Below are positions 38,894-49,720 of a DNA stretch of 64,000 nucleotides, one piece after another. The number at the start of each line of letters is the position of its first letter. The first letter of the stretch is position 1. The notes under the pieces are model-generated. The model ran no database searches. It was not told the DNA's origin and was given only the letters and a program-made list of their open reading frames with translations. The position numbers and the translations under genes are program-made. Source of the DNA: Symbiodinium natans (Eukaryota > Sar > Dinophyceae > Suessiales > Symbiodiniaceae); NCBI GenBank assembly GCA_905221605.1, contig CAJNDS010000209.1, positions 64,001 to 128,000 on the forward strand, read 5' to 3'.

Positions 38894-40429
38894 GGAGGGG
38901 CCCAGAGCTCGCCCGGCTATGCGTGATGTCCCAACTGATTCTTGGGACTGTAAGCCAATGGACACGGAATGACTCTTGCGCGCACTTGGGAACCAAGCTC
39001 CATGGACGACCTCACACGCCTCACAGTAAGACTCGGAACGGTGCACAACTCAACTCTGTCGTTTTTCCTCTTGCAGCACGTCCTCTCTGCTGCAGTTCTG
39101 GACACGAAGCAAGGCTTTTCGAGGCGACAGACTGAACCCAAGCAGCATACTGATCATTGCTTCGGCAAGAAGTCTCAGCCACACTGAGGCAAGTGCAACT
39201 CCAGGTCAGGGCCTTAGATGCAAGGCTTCGCCCACTTACCGCTTTGTGCGGTTGCCACCAGAACGACACTGCGGTGCTGCAGGCATGGCCCAAACAATGC
39301 CAACCAAGTTGCTCAAGTCTGCAAAAAGCTTGAACAGGTGGTACTTCACTACTCTCACTTCATGGAACGCATTCCACTCGTCACCTGGATGACATGACAA
39401 GGCGTAGTTTTTGCACACGAACTTCAAAACAACAAGGTTGCAGATTCAACAATTCTCGCAGAAGCAACCCTCGCGTTCAAAAGCGTTGTGCAAAGTCCAA
39501 ACGAGCAAGTGCGGAGCGCAAACTTAGAAGAGACTTTCTGGAGATGAGATTCCTGGGTAACAGCACGCCTCATCTCACGCGTTCTCTACACCAGATACCG
39601 TTAACTGCATGAGGCGTAATCCGGCATTTCCTAATGGCATCTGGGCATCCCTTATTCAGGCGTTTCCTTTTTTTGGAACGTGTCCTTTTCCGGAACTGCG
39701 GCATTGCATTCGGGGATCTCGTGCAGCCTTTGCAAAACACCCGACCGGTTTCTGGCCCTTTTTTTGCTGATGGACTTCCTGCCTGTCGGCTGGCCACGGA
39801 AGGTAAGCCCGCACTTCCCACTCGGGGCGCTCAAAGGAGGCCAGCAACGAAAAATGTCCGACAGCTCTTCACTTTCTGAACCTTGCTAGTTACTGCTAGT
39901 TTCCCGGGCTGAGGTCAGCTGGTCCCTTATATTGTTCCTGCTCTGCTGCCGCTTGACGTGTGCAGACTTGAGGGGGAAGATTTGCCGAGCCTCACGCAAG
40001 ACTCAGGCTTGCAAAGGGACGTCCCCATCCCAGCCATGCTCAGACCAGCAAACCATATCAAGGCCATATGGAGATGTTTTGGCGGCGTTCAACTCGTCAT
40101 CACAAGGAGCTGACATGTCAGTGAGCCACCCCCACAAGACTCCACCCAGAAGGAGATCGGCCTCACAGAAATGCCTCGGCCGCTAGGGCACTTGAGGCGA
40201 CTTTGTTTGCACGGTGACTGTGACAGCACGAGGTGGGAATTTGGAACAAAATCGCCCGAAACATCCCAGCGTGGAATTGCAATGCTTACCTGCGACATAC
40301 ACTCCACGAACAATTGCGCTGGGGCAGCATGTGTGCATTCGACCACTCGAACTTCACTCATTTGGTGAGACGCCTCGAGCCCGCGAAGCCCTGAACCCGC
40401 AACAGCGCCCAGATAAGAGAGGAGCAAAG

Positions 40430-40740
40430 ACAACCAGCGAAAACGAGCGAAGACAAGCGACGAGTTGCGAATACGAGAGAACACGAACGAAGACATACGA
40501 AGATACGCAAAGACAAGCTAATAAGACAGGCGAAGACACACGAAGACGCGTGAAGATAAGCGACGACGAGGGAAGACGAGAGACGCCGCGGGAAGACGAG
40601 ACATGCCGACCGCACAAGAGAAGACGAACGACGGCGAGTGAAGACGAGTAAAGGACATCACTTGGCTTCACGCGTGGCGTCGCTCGTCGTCGCTCTGTCG
40701 CTGGTCTTCGCACGGTCGCTTGTCTTCGCGTGCCTGCGCA
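40430..40740 (+). repeat. Degenerate GCGAAGAC minisatellite with inverted tail
   Basis: About 20 imperfect copies of a 9-11-base word around GCGAAGACGA (40430-40650). They are followed after a short spacer by the same word in reverse complement (GTCTTCGC/GTCGTCGCTC, 40680-40740), so the block can fold back. A shorter direct copy is in unit 2; none is seen in unit 3. Confidence 0.75.
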
Positions 40741-42285
40741 GATTTCCGCACGACCGCACCACCGATGCAATCATGAAAAGCAATGAAAAGCATAAACCCC
40801 CGTTCAGGAGAAGAGGCTCGAGGCGCAACCAGACAGCCATCAAAGCCGTCAATCCATGACTCTTTAGGACTTTGGGTTGCAAGGTCCAGCGAGTATCACA
40901 AAACCCCTCCCAACTGCACACCTTTCATATCATAGACTCATATGCATTGAAAACAGAAAGCACTTGCATGTCCACGTGCTCAGTCTTGCATGACATTTTG
41001 TTAGTCCACGAGTGGCTATGAGTGGCTCCTTGCCTGGTAGTTGAGAAGCTCGTCTCCTCCAGCAAGGGGCTCTGCAACTCCTTGTGCCCCTAACTTCGTG
41101 TTGGATGGAGGCCGAAAGACTTTAACTTTAATGCATCTTTGGACGCAGCAAGAAATCTGCTTGAATCTAGGCGCGGCTATTGTGAGTGGTTACAAGGCTT
41201 ACACGGTAGCCCGTGCCTTGACATATGGCACATTTAGCCCCAGAATGACTCCAGGCTGTCCCTAGTGTGGTGCTAGGAAAGAAACAGGATGCCAGGACCA
41301 AGGGGGTCCACAGAGCTGCCTTGGTTGCTCAGAGGTTTCTGTACCTCCCAGCCCGCCTAGCACAGGTCCTATACGAATCCAAGCAGCCGCATCGCTCCCA
41401 GGAGGCCAGGCATTGCGTTCCAAGGGCTGCTCACGGGCTCACGGCCTCGATTTCCGATAAGGCAAGGCGAGGGGCTTACAAGCAGAACTCTGGGCCCTGC
41501 TCTTTTTGGCGCGCACGGGTTTTGAGGTGTTCTCATGATATGTATGTATGCATGTAAAGGTGTACGACGTGTTTGAACATAGGCTAAGTAGCTATGCAGC
41601 TTGCAAAAAGGATCACAAACCATGAGTCAAAGCAAAAGCGAAAAAGACAACACCCTAAGAACCCCTAAGCTATAGAACAAGCCCCCAGAATTATCAGGAG
41701 CACAAACCCTAAACCCTAAGCCTCCAGGCCCCCCTTCTCTGCCCTCTACGCCCATAAACCCTCTTGCAAAGCTCCGGGGCGGCGGCCTCCCGTTCAAGGT
41801 GGTGCCAGCTCCCGCGAATCTGAGCCCGAGAGTCAAATGCTTGCCAGGCTTTCTTCAGCTTCGGGAGCCCATGCGGGAGTTACGCATCCTGGCTCTTGGA
41901 ACTACAGTGACTGCAGCCGCCAGCATAGGGTTGAAATATGAAAAATGTAAGCTGGACTGATCAATCACTGATCAACCTCGCAGCAAACAACGAACAACCT
42001 CGTTTCGACGGTTAAACTCGCACCAGGAAGTCAAGGATTCTGTCCAACATGTGCGTCCAGAAAGCATACCAAAAATTAAAGGCACGCAAGCTCCGTGGAT
42101 AGTGCTCCGCAATGCAGATTGCTGGCTGAACACCTTCAAACACACCGTTGCGAGCGAGGGGTGAACCAGACTCCAGAAAGCCAACAGAGCTTTCCTACTA
42201 CGGGACAGGTCAGTCCCTCACTTCTCCTGAGATACAAGTATCTCAAAATTAAAAAACACACCGCCATCGCGTGCCAGTGATCCGG

Positions 42286-42286
<1 letters not shown>

Positions 42287-42376
<90 letters not shown>
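42287..42376 (+). repeat. (CA)n microsatellite
   Basis: About 90 bases of near-perfect CA dinucleotides at the junction of units 1 and 2. The matching junction of units 2 and 3 (49320-49336) keeps only a few CA words. Confidence 0.97.
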
Positions 42377-42383
<7 letters not shown>

Positions 42384-42848
42384 AACCACGTCTAAGACCA
42401 CAATCCCCCAAGACCCAGACCATTGGCACGTCACAGCCGCGACAAACACTTCCCAAAAGAAGGATATCTGCCTGACTGTCCAGCAGTCCTACTATTGAAA
42501 CTCAGCAGAGTCTACTGGGTGGCGGTCGGACTGTGTCCTGTCGCAATATGGAGAGTGAGGAGAACAATGACTAGCCGTGCATCCAGCCAAACACGGCACT
42601 TCATGCCTTCATGAAGAAAACGATGCACGCTTTAAAAAGCAGCGATGCGCCAAACGCGCGTGTTACTGAAAGAGCTGACTGCTCGTGGAAGATGGGTTGC
42701 AGCAAGCTTGGGCAAGCCTCTGCCTAAAATGCTGTTCTGTGGGTTCCTAAGTCACAAGCATTAATTGCAGTAGTCACACCAGGGTCTCTCTCCATCTAGA
42801 CATGATCTGTTGAGGGCTGTACAGCTGATCTAGGTTCAGGAGAGACGC

Positions 42849-45800
42849 TCAGATGGAGGCTTGCAACACCGGCTGTTTTTTCAAGGATTGCAGAGGCTCA
42901 GGTGACGAGCTACGTTCCTCCCGGTTGTGCTCGGACACATCTGCAACCTTGGGCTCGGCAGGCTCCACCAATTTCGCCTTCGGCGGCGCAAATGAGGAAG
43001 AGTCGATCCGACTGGACCGGGCTCTTACTCTTGACTCCATGCCCGTGGCTGCAGGCACGACCTCCACAGTAAGCAAAGAGAGGCTGGCAATGAGGAGGTT
43101 GATGTCGTAGACGGTCAGTGCCCCCAGCGGCTTGACGACATCCCTCTCATTCATCGACAACAATCTTGCTGTGACAGCCCTCAGCTGAGAGCTAACGTCC
43201 GCGGGCGTGGGCATCTGCTGCAGATTGAACAGGAATAACTCCTGCTGTCCACCAAGAGCGGTGCGGAAGACCAAAGCCGAGCATGTCATCGTCACCAACA
43301 GGAGCAGGCATACTCCGACGGCTCCCATTAGCACTGTGGAGACCGCGTCCGCAAAATCTTGCATGCTCCCCTGGATGGCATCCAGGTGCAGCGCAGCGGA
43401 AGCCACCAGAAGGGTGATGCATACAGACATGAGGCAATCCAGCACATTCAAGAGCGGAACTTTCCAAGGCCAGGAGCGGGATTGGACGGTGAGGAAAACC
43501 AGGAGCACCAAGGTCGCGCACACGATCTGCACTGGGGGGTGATCTGTGGCAAGTGCAATGGGCAGTGACAGCAACGGACCCCGCATCAGCAACGGGACAC
43601 CAAACCACCAGCTGTCCAGACGGAAGCGGAAGACAAGGAAGCGGAATGAACGAACTCGATCGTGCAGTCCCATTCCGCTCCACTTTGGCATCATGACCAC
43701 GGCCCACGTACAGAGGGCGAGAAAACCCAACACCCCCACTGCGAGCAGCATCACGCCTGCCACTTCCATGATGATGTGCTGTTCAGAACCACATGTGGCC
43801 CCAGGGAACTTGAGGATGCTGTAGATGCCGTTGGGATGGCTGAAGCAGGTCAGAGGGGCCATTGAGATAGAACTCATCGTGCTGAAGCCGACTTGCAACA
43901 CCTGGCCAATCGTGCTCTTCGTCTTGCTGGGCTCCCACCGATATGATTTGGGAAGGAGCTTAGAGAGCGTGGCACAGGTGGAAAGCCACAAGACCGCCGC
44001 CGGAAAGCAAAGGACGGAGGCGACGTACCGCACGGACACCCGGCCCCCTACGACGCAGGAGATGGCGAAGTTGGCCATGTCAAGCACGAAGATCTGGAGG
44101 AACTCGAAAATGCCCCGGATCTGCAAGGGGAAGTCCACGGTCATCATCCCCACAATTCCCATGCTTTGCAGCACGGAGATGGTCATCCCGCAGGCACAGG
44201 TCGTGGTGAAGAGAACCGAAGCTTTGGCCGCAGTCTGTGAGGTGAGGATGTAGTAGAGCGAAGGCAGGCCCAGACATAGAACCAGGAAGGCCAAAATCCA
44301 GCCCCCCACCTGGAATGCTGAGCAGTCCTTGCATTTGTCTACGTCCCAGGTTTGACCATCTCTGCAATCCGTACAGGCCACGTTGGTTGCACCACCACTG
44401 CCGCTTCCAGGACGTCCTCCGGAACATCGGAAAGGTTGCAAGCACCGGTAGAGGTCCAGGGGCTGCTCAACGGTGCTGAAGAAGTTCTCACGAATGTAAG
44501 GCACAAAGTCCTCTCCTAACTCGGCAGTGCCGGTTTGGAGGCTGGCCACGGTGGCCAGGGCGGGGCACTCCAAGCCCTCCCCGCACTCCACGCAAGTCAG
44601 GTTCCCCTTGTCAATGAAGCCCGCCTTGCAGCCACAGTCCGAGGGAGACACCGAGCCCAGGCCAAGTGTGATGCTGCCAGGGGGGCACACATCGCAAAGA
44701 GCTGAGCCTCTCCGGTCCTGGTACGTTCCCATCTCACAGCGGTTGCAACTTTCGCTGCCGGAAAAGTTCTGATACTCACCGAGCCGGCAAGGCTCGCAGA
44801 AAAGCGCCAAGAAGGACGGCTGACTGGTTCCCGGCTCGCAAGGATTGCACACATATGTGGCTCCTTTGACATCTGAGAAGGGCGACGAGTACCTCCCCGA
44901 CGTGCAGGGGCGGCACTCCCTGTAGGTGGGGTCCTCCCTTTCGAAAGCAAAGTCCATCAGGCTGATGTCATAGAGGCCGTAGCCAGCAAAACACTTCGTC
45001 TTATCTGGCAGCCACGTCTCCCAAGAGCCCGTGTTTGACTTCAGCCAACGGCACGCCACTTCCAAGTGCGAGTCGCCAGTCTGCTTCATGTCCATCATCA
45101 TCAAGTTCACGTCGTCGACGTGAAACCGCACACTTCGGATGAGGTCTTCGACACGCGGTGCCAGTGTCGACAGGTCTTGACTGACCAGCTTCGTGATGCG
45201 GGCGTCCTTCATGGCTGTTCGCTTGTCGCCGACGCTGTAGGAGTTGAAGTCGTACTCGGGGAACACGATCTTCACGGGGTCTAATTCCAGGAAAGTGTGA
45301 TCTGGTGTCCACCAGTAGAATGTGCTACTGACTTTTGTCGGCAACACTCCATACTCTCTAGCCACAGCCACTGCCAAGGGCATGTTGTAGGCGGCTGCTT
45401 TCTGCATAACGTCATCCAACATCCATCCCGCACCTCCAGTGAAGTAAGGCACGCAATGAGATGTGTTTGCCCTGCAAGCGGGAGCCAGCCAAAAGTAACC
45501 ATCCGGACAAAATGCGATCGTCTCGTTCTCCGAGAGCCTGCGGACTCCATCCGCATCGCCCGTGATCTTCAAATAGATCTCATTTGGTCTGGTCAACTTG
45601 AAGCGGGTCTCATTGCATGGGTAGATATGGCCCCGACTGACATCAGCGATGCCGTCAAAGAAATGCCAGGGCTGACTCCACGACTTGTTCCACCCTCGAA
45701 AGAAATCCAAAGCAGTGCCAAGTTGGTCGTAGGCCTCCTGTTGAGACTGCTTTGGGATAAACAAGGATGTTTGACCGCTGTAGCCCATGCTCCCGACGTC

Positions 45801-46247
45801 GATTGGTGCCATCGAAGGGTGCTCTCTCTGTATCTCTTCCCATTCGGTGGTGTAGCCCTCGCCCCAGGTCTCGAGATTGATGTGGTTGTAAGTTACCTCG
45901 GGCCCACAGCCACGATCCTCGAGATTCATGGGGTCTACACAGCCCGCGAGCGCGTAGAAGGCATTCAAAGCGCCCAGGCCGGGCCCGGTTTCGTTCACGG
46001 CGTATCCCAAACGCTCCTCTATGAGGATGTGGATGACAGCGCCCGTGACATATCCAGCGGCCCAGTCGCTGATCCAGAGGCCAAGAGGATAAGATTCACC
46101 ATTAGCGTGACGCAATGTCTGCCGCTGACTTGGCGCAATGGCATCTGGCAAGCAAGTCGTAGCCGGTGAGCTCGCTTGTGCCCGTGCCACGTGCAACTGC
46201 CACACAAAGCAGAAGGCGCACACAAGTCTTCTGTGGAAACGGAACAT
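42849..46247 (-). CDS. Receptor-like multi-membrane protein, copy 2 (1132 aa)
   Basis: Colinear with copy 1 along its whole length with no gap; substitutions are scattered. It keeps the signal peptide (RLVCAFCFVWQLHVARAQA), the solute-binding-like domain, all Cys pairs of the ephrin-receptor-like repeats, the membrane segments and the tail. Differences cluster in the C-terminal tail (ends KKQPVLQASI instead of EPVSHAFV). The open frame is intact, which, next to the decayed kinase fragment upstream, suggests selection on the receptor. Start ATG at 46247. Confidence 0.88.
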   Translation of the reverse strand: MFRFHRRLVCAFCFVWQLHVARAQASSPATTCLPDAIAPSQRQTLRHANGESYPLGLWISDWAAGYVTGAVIHILIEERLGYAVNETGPGLGALNAFYALAGCVDPMNLEDRGCGPEVTYNHINLETWGEGYTTEWEEIQREHPSMAPIDVGSMGYSGQTSLFIPKQSQQEAYDQLGTALDFFRGWNKSWSQPWHFFDGIADVSRGHIYPCNETRFKLTRPNEIYLKITGDADGVRRLSENETIAFCPDGYFWLAPACRANTSHCVPYFTGGAGWMLDDVMQKAAAYNMPLAVAVAREYGVLPTKVSSTFYWWTPDHTFLELDPVKIVFPEYDFNSYSVGDKRTAMKDARITKLVSQDLSTLAPRVEDLIRSVRFHVDDVNLMMMDMKQTGDSHLEVACRWLKSNTGSWETWLPDKTKCFAGYGLYDISLMDFAFEREDPTYRECRPCTSGRYSSPFSDVKGATYVCNPCEPGTSQPSFLALFCEPCRLGEYQNFSGSESCNRCEMGTYQDRRGSALCDVCPPGSITLGLGSVSPSDCGCKAGFIDKGNLTCVECGEGLECPALATVASLQTGTAELGEDFVPYIRENFFSTVEQPLDLYRCLQPFRCSGGRPGSGSGGATNVACTDCRDGQTWDVDKCKDCSAFQVGGWILAFLVLCLGLPSLYYILTSQTAAKASVLFTTTCACGMTISVLQSMGIVGMMTVDFPLQIRGIFEFLQIFVLDMANFAISCVVGGRVSVRYVASVLCFPAAVLWLSTCATLSKLLPKSYRWEPSKTKSTIGQVLQVGFSTMSSISMAPLTCFSHPNGIYSILKFPGATCGSEQHIIMEVAGVMLLAVGVLGFLALCTWAVVMMPKWSGMGLHDRVRSFRFLVFRFRLDSWWFGVPLLMRGPLLSLPIALATDHPPVQIVCATLVLLVFLTVQSRSWPWKVPLLNVLDCLMSVCITLLVASAALHLDAIQGSMQDFADAVSTVLMGAVGVCLLLLVTMTCSALVFRTALGGQQELFLFNLQQMPTPADVSSQLRAVTARLLSMNERDVVKPLGALTVYDINLLIASLSLLTVEVVPAATGMESRVRARSSRIDSSSFAPPKAKLVEPAEPKVADVSEHNREERSSSPEPLQSLKKQPVLQASI

Positions 46248-46386
46248 TGCTCGTCAACCGTTCGTTAACAATCATGTCTGCCCAGGCTTGAGCAAAATGA
46301 CTGTAGCAAATTCTCATCGGAATGGTCGGTTGTGCTTGCCACCCGTGCCTCAGACGCAAGAGCTGCTGTGGCGAAACAAAACAAAC

Positions 46387-47543
46387 CTGCAGGGCGGGCC
46401 TCCTTACGTCTGCGAGCCCATCAGAGGAACATAGTTTCCTCGCGGCAGGACGCCCCGACACGGCCCCGACTGGGGAATCTGGGGCTTTGGCCCTGGCAGC
46501 ACTGGCCAGGTCCATGAGCCTGCCTACTCTCTACCAGGGCAAGACGTCTGTCAAAGGAGGTTTCGCTGAGAGGCCGATCATGACATGAAGGAGTCCAGGA
46601 TGCAGTAGCACCCAAAACCCCCTACTGAGTCCTATTGTTAGCCACATGATTTCATGCGATCTTAGGCTGGGCCCGGTCCGTCGATGAGGCCATTGGACAG
46701 CAGCGCTTTCACCATCATGCGCTCCACCTCTGCGCGCTCGGACCGCAGCATCGACGGGGCGAAGCGCGGGCCCTGGACATTCCTCGCGGAATAAATCAGG
46801 GCGCAAGCGGCAAAGTTCACGCCTGGGCTTTGCAAATGCCTCAACTCTTTCTGCCCCCTGCCCTTGCCGGGAGACGCGAAGGTGGCTTGAGACCACATAG
46901 GACGCGTCCGCCAGGGCGACGTCGGGGATGAAGCGCTTCGGACTTTCAAAGTGCGAAGGCGGCCTCCACTTCGGAGTGCGTTCATGAACCGCCCACGTTT
47001 GGGGAGAAGTGTGTTTGGGGTTGCTGAACCGGCTCTTGCTGATAATGGCTATAGCGGCTTGCAGGTACAGGCGTTAGGAAGAGCTCGGGTAAACATGGGT
47101 AAACCCTTTCTCTCCTGCCCACAGCACGAGACGATGAGCTTGAGGACGGCTGGAAGGTGTCGAAGCAGTCTGCGTCCCCTGCCACCTCACCTATGGGATG
47201 GGCAGTGTGCATGCATTATAGAGGTATAAAGGGCAGTAGCCCGTAAATTATACTGCTCTCTTCTCACAGCGGCCCCACCCAGGCCTGGGGTCTTGATCAT
47301 GGGGTGTCCCCGGTTGTCGATTCCCGTTTTGATGCATTTGGCAAAAGTCACCCCCATTGGCGTCTGCCGAGCCCGCATCGCATCGTAGAGGCCTGGCTCT
47401 TCTTTGAGAACATCCGCCGTGATGCTGAACCGTCTTGAGAGATCGGGCTATTCCTCCGGACATCTGTCGGTGGGGAAGCCCTCCACCTCCTTGTCCCCAA
47501 GCCCGGGCAAGCTGGCAAAGGGTAGCCCTGTGTCGGCTGCAAT
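46387..47543 (-). pseudogene. Phosphagen kinase fragment, unit 2 (decayed)
   Basis: Homologous to the unit 1 fragment but with three visible lesions. The start codon is ATT (47541-47543). There is an in-frame TAG in exon 1 (47448-47450) where unit 1 has Leu. A TAA in exon 5 (46404-46406) follows VPLMGSQT. The exon 3/4 junction region (HLRVSR, LRFVPSMLRSERAEVE in the other copy) is still recognisable. Clearly a pseudogene. Confidence 0.8.
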
Positions 47544-49400
47544 GGAGGGGCGCAGAACTCGCCCTGCTATGCGTGGCGCCCCAACTGATTCTTGGGACTC
47601 TTGCGCGCACTCGGGAACCAAGCTCCATGGACGACGTCACACACCTCACAGTAAGACTCGGAACAGTGCACAAGTTGGCTTCAGCGAGAAGTCTCAAAGC
47701 AGCCGCTCGACGCCCACACTGAGGCAAGTGCAACTCCAGGTCAGGGCCTTAGATGAGGTGACTTCGCCCCACTTGCCACCGGAACGACACTGCGGTGCTG
47801 CAGGCATGGCCCCAATGCCAACCAAGTAGCCTAGGTCTGCAGAAAGCTTGAACAGCCGGCACTTCTCTGCTTTCACTTCATGGACCGCATTCTGCTCACC
47901 TCGAAGACATGACAAGGCGTAGTTTTGGCCCACCCACTGAGCTTCCAACAACAAGGTTGCAGACTGAACAAAAACAACAGGCGCATTCGAAAGCGGAGTG
48001 CAAAGTGCAAACGGGCAAGGGCGGAGCGCAAGCTTAGAAGAGACTTTTTGGGGATGAGATGCCGGGGTAACAGCATGCCTCCTCCCACGCGCTCGCTCCA
48101 CCAGATACCGCAAAACTGCATGAGGCGTGATCGGGCACTTCCCAATGCGAAGACAGGCGAAGAGTTGCGAGTACGAGAGATCACGAGCGAAGACGAACGA
48201 AGACGCGCCAAAACGAGCGAAGACACGCGAAGACGCGCGAAGACGAGAGACGCCCAGCGAAGACGAGACACGCCGACCGAAGTGCATAAGACATCTGACA
48301 CCTACGCGAGACCCCGAATGTAACTATATTAAGGGCCAGGCATTCCGTTCCAAGGGCTGCTCACGGGCTCACGGCCTCTATTTCTATGAGGCAAGGCGCA
48401 AGGCGAAGCTTACAAACAGAACTCTGGGCCCTGCTTTTTTTTGGCGCGCATGGGTTTTGAGGTGTTCTAGGAGGTTGGACCTGTGTGTCTTCATGGCCCT
48501 TTGCGTTTTCTTCGCGTGGTAGCAATTCTGTGCAGATGGGAGTCGCCTCTTGCTACATCTGCGAACATCTATTTACCCGGTCTTATCCATAAGATGGGTG
48601 TGTGTGTGTATGTATACATGTATGCGTGATATGATCTGTATGCATGTATATGTGCACGACATGGTGTGCGTGTGTGTGTGTGTGTGTATGTATGTATATA
48701 TTTGTATACAAGGACATATGCTAAATAGATATGCAGCTTGCGCAAGAGGATCCCAAACCATGAGTCAAAGTAAAAACGAAAGAAAGAAAACACCCTAAGC
48801 TATAGAACAAGCCCCCATGATTATCAGGAGCATAAACGCCCTAAGCCCCCTTTTTGCACTCTAAGCCCATAAACCCTCTTGCAAAGCTCCGGGGCGGCCT
48901 CCCCGGTCAAGGTGGTGCCAGCTGACGCGAATCTGAGCTCGAGAGGCACATGGTTCATTGCAGGCACGTAAGCCCCATCCCGTAGATAGTGCTCCGCAAC
49001 GCAGATTGCTGCCTAAACACCTCAAACAAGCCCCGCACAGCAATACCTTGCCACATGCTCCCTCGCGTTTTAGTAGAGCTCGACGCTCACTCGCGCGCAA
49101 GGCTGGCAAGGTTTGCCGGTCATCAAGTCAAACTACTGTCTTGCAGAGTCTTGCAGGACATGAGGGGGAAACCAGATTCCAGAAAGCCAGCAGAGCTTTG
49201 CTACCAGTACTACGGCACTACAGGACAAAGTCAGTCTCCCCCCTCACCTCTCCTGAGATACCAATATCCCATCTGCACTAAGTGAGTGTCTTATACGCCA
49301 TCACATGCCAGTGATCTGACACACGCACACAAAACAAGGTCTAAGACCTCATTCCCCCCAAGACCCCTAAACCCAGATCATTGGCACGTAGCAATATGAA
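47544..49400. other. Unit 2 upstream flank, no recognised gene
   Basis: Homologous to the unit 1 and 3 flanks. It contains a short GCGAAGAC minisatellite (about 48145-48285) and a mixed TG/TATG microsatellite (about 48595-48715). Confidence 0.5.
48595..48715 (+). repeat. (TG)n/(TATG)n microsatellite, unit 2
   Basis: TG- and ATGT-rich tract. The matching position of unit 3 (56640-56745) has a similar but rearranged tract; unit 1 (41535-41560) has only a few words. Confidence 0.85.
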
Positions 49401-49720
49401 GGGTGAGGATTAAAATGACTAGCCGCGCATGGCCCTTCATGACATCATGAAGAAACGATGCACTCTTTAAAAAGCAGCGATGCGCTGAAACGCGCGCCTG
49501 TTCCTGAAAGAGCTGACTGCTCGTGGAAGATAGGTTGCAACCAGCTTGGGCAAGCCTCTGTCTAAAATGCTGTTCTATGGGTTCCTAAGTCACAAGCATG
49601 ACAGTAGTTCCGCCAGGGTCTATCTCTTTAGCTGAAGATATACTTTTATACATGTAGATCATATTCACGTACAGGAGGTCTCTGAGGAAGGTACATGTGA
49701 TCTAGCTTCAGGGGAGATGC

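Larger units (their letters stand above)
33900..42540 (-). repeat. Tandem gene unit 1 (about 8.6 kb)
   Basis: First of three directly repeated units. Shared landmarks in order: a 3' flank with a GACTAGCC/GCATGGC and TTTAAAAA-GCAGCGAT-type sequence, the receptor-like gene, the phosphagen kinase fragment, a conserved non-coding flank, an AAGCTATAGAACAAGCCCCC-type segment, and a microsatellite edge. Confidence 0.85.
38894..42540. other. Unit 1 upstream flank, no recognised gene
   Basis: Shared with units 2 and 3. A minus-strand stretch YALSC--GDEWNA-HEV--VKY, then LF-LFADL (39.3-39.4 kb), recurs at 47.8-47.9 and 54.6 kb, but I cannot assign it. The minisatellite at 40430-40740 is listed separately. 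Confidence 0.4.
42560..49400 (-). repeat. Tandem gene unit 2 (about 6.8 kb)
   Basis: Same order of landmarks as unit 1 but shorter, mainly through loss of flank sequence upstream of the kinase fragment. Confidence 0.85.

Noticed and set aside
39003-39025. GACCTCACACG next to CATGGAC as a further hairpin core (also at 47633 and 54215)
   Set aside because: The AGGAGG half is missing and there are no complementary arms; the match is to half of the core only.
42136-42456. Val/Cys-rich peptide across the CA repeat
   Set aside because: Pure microsatellite translation.
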